A DNA stretch of 6,318 nt from Syntrophus sp. (in: bacteria) (GTDB lineage Bacteria > Desulfobacterota > Syntrophia > Syntrophales > UBA5619): positions 1-6,318 of the forward strand of contig PNOO01000143.1 in NCBI GenBank assembly GCA_013824905.1. The letters run 5' to 3'. A program made the position numbers and the translations under genes. The notes beneath the pieces were generated by a model. That model was not told where the DNA came from. It ran no database searches and saw nothing but the letters and a program-made list of their open reading frames with translations. The stretch's first letter is position 1, and the number at the start of each line of letters is the position of its first letter. Below are positions 6,150 to 6,318 of this stretch, piece after piece.

Positions 6150-6318
6150 TTACAACCGCACAACTTTCAGGTTTTCCTTGTTCAGTTTGCCCAGCGCGTT
6201 ACGGCTGTCAAAGATGAACTGGGCTTTATCAAGAATAGATATGTAGTCATAAGATTTGTGGTCGGTGATGATGACCACCGCATCGGCCTCGGCTACTTTC
6301 TTCATCAGGTCGCCTTCA
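6150..6318 (-). CDS. Nucleotide-sugar dehydrogenase, C-terminal 55 residues (5' truncated)
   Basis: The minus-strand frame entering from the right edge encodes 55 residues ending in LKVVRL and a TAA at 6150-6152. ADAVVIITDHKSYDYISIL followed by FIFDSRNALG is the C-terminal UDP-binding domain signature of the UDP-glucose/GDP-mannose dehydrogenase family. The DHxSYDYxxI plus DxRN arrangement fits the UDP-N-acetyl-hexosamine 6-dehydrogenase branch best. Such enzymes oxidise the sugar C6 twice with NAD to give a uronic acid for surface polysaccharide. The NAD-binding and catalytic cysteine parts lie outside the window. It converges on the CheD-HDOD gene with a 38-bp gap that shows no clear terminator. 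The family is fairly sure; the exact substrate is a guess. Confidence 0.8.
   Translation of the reverse strand, partial: EGDLMKKVAEADAVVIITDHKSYDYISILDKAQFIFDSRNALGKLNKENLKVVRL

Noticed and set aside
6122..6197. GCGCTG and CAGCGC as a terminator stem between the convergent genes
   Set aside because: The two arms are only 6 bp and about 65 bp apart, one lies inside the dehydrogenase gene, and there is no U-tract.
1..6318. tRNA, rRNA, CRISPR arrays, insertion sequences or integrase attachment sites
   Set aside because: No repeat-spacer pattern, transposase-like protein, long terminal inverted repeats or structured RNA gene was seen; nearly all of the window is taken by recognised coding sequence.

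Overview
The window is about 6.3 kb of dense bacterial chromosome of roughly balanced GC. It holds eight coding regions, two of them cut by the window edges. Gene style suggests a deltaproteobacterial (Desulfobacterota, Syntrophus-like) or similar anaerobe: a cobalamin-binding radical SAM enzyme related to hopanoid methylase HpnR, an HDOD signalling protein and a nucleotide-sugar dehydrogenase. This assignment is inference only; there is no rRNA or other phylogenetic marker here.

Layout: (1) 1-84 (+), the last 27 codons of an unidentified protein. (2) 93-1502 (-), a translationally coupled pair: a small HTH-like protein (1098-1502) followed by a BtrH_N/DUF4872 papain-like acyltransferase candidate (93-1097). 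(3) 1503-1605, a 103-bp divergent promoter region with a perfect 6-3-6 inverted repeat at 1575-1589. (4) 1606-4686 (+), a tight run of three genes: HpnR-like B12-binding radical SAM enzyme, FabH-like ketosynthase III, and a tandem YCII-domain protein. (5) 4753-6111 (+), a fusion of a CheD-type deamidase domain with an HDOD/HD signalling domain. (6) 6150-6318 (-), the C-terminal 55 residues of a nucleotide-sugar dehydrogenase, convergent with the CheD-HDOD gene.

The five genes from 93 to 4686 look like a compact uncharacterised biosynthetic locus. The proposed logic is: the ketosynthase makes an acyl or beta-keto chain, the radical SAM enzyme methylates or rearranges an unactivated carbon, the YCII protein acts on an intermediate, the BtrH-like enzyme transfers the acyl product from a carrier to an acceptor amine or hydroxyl, and the HTH protein regulates the divergent pair. 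No carrier protein, transporter or thioesterase lies inside the window, so the substrate and product cannot be read from it. The CheD-HDOD and sugar-dehydrogenase genes are probably separate units.
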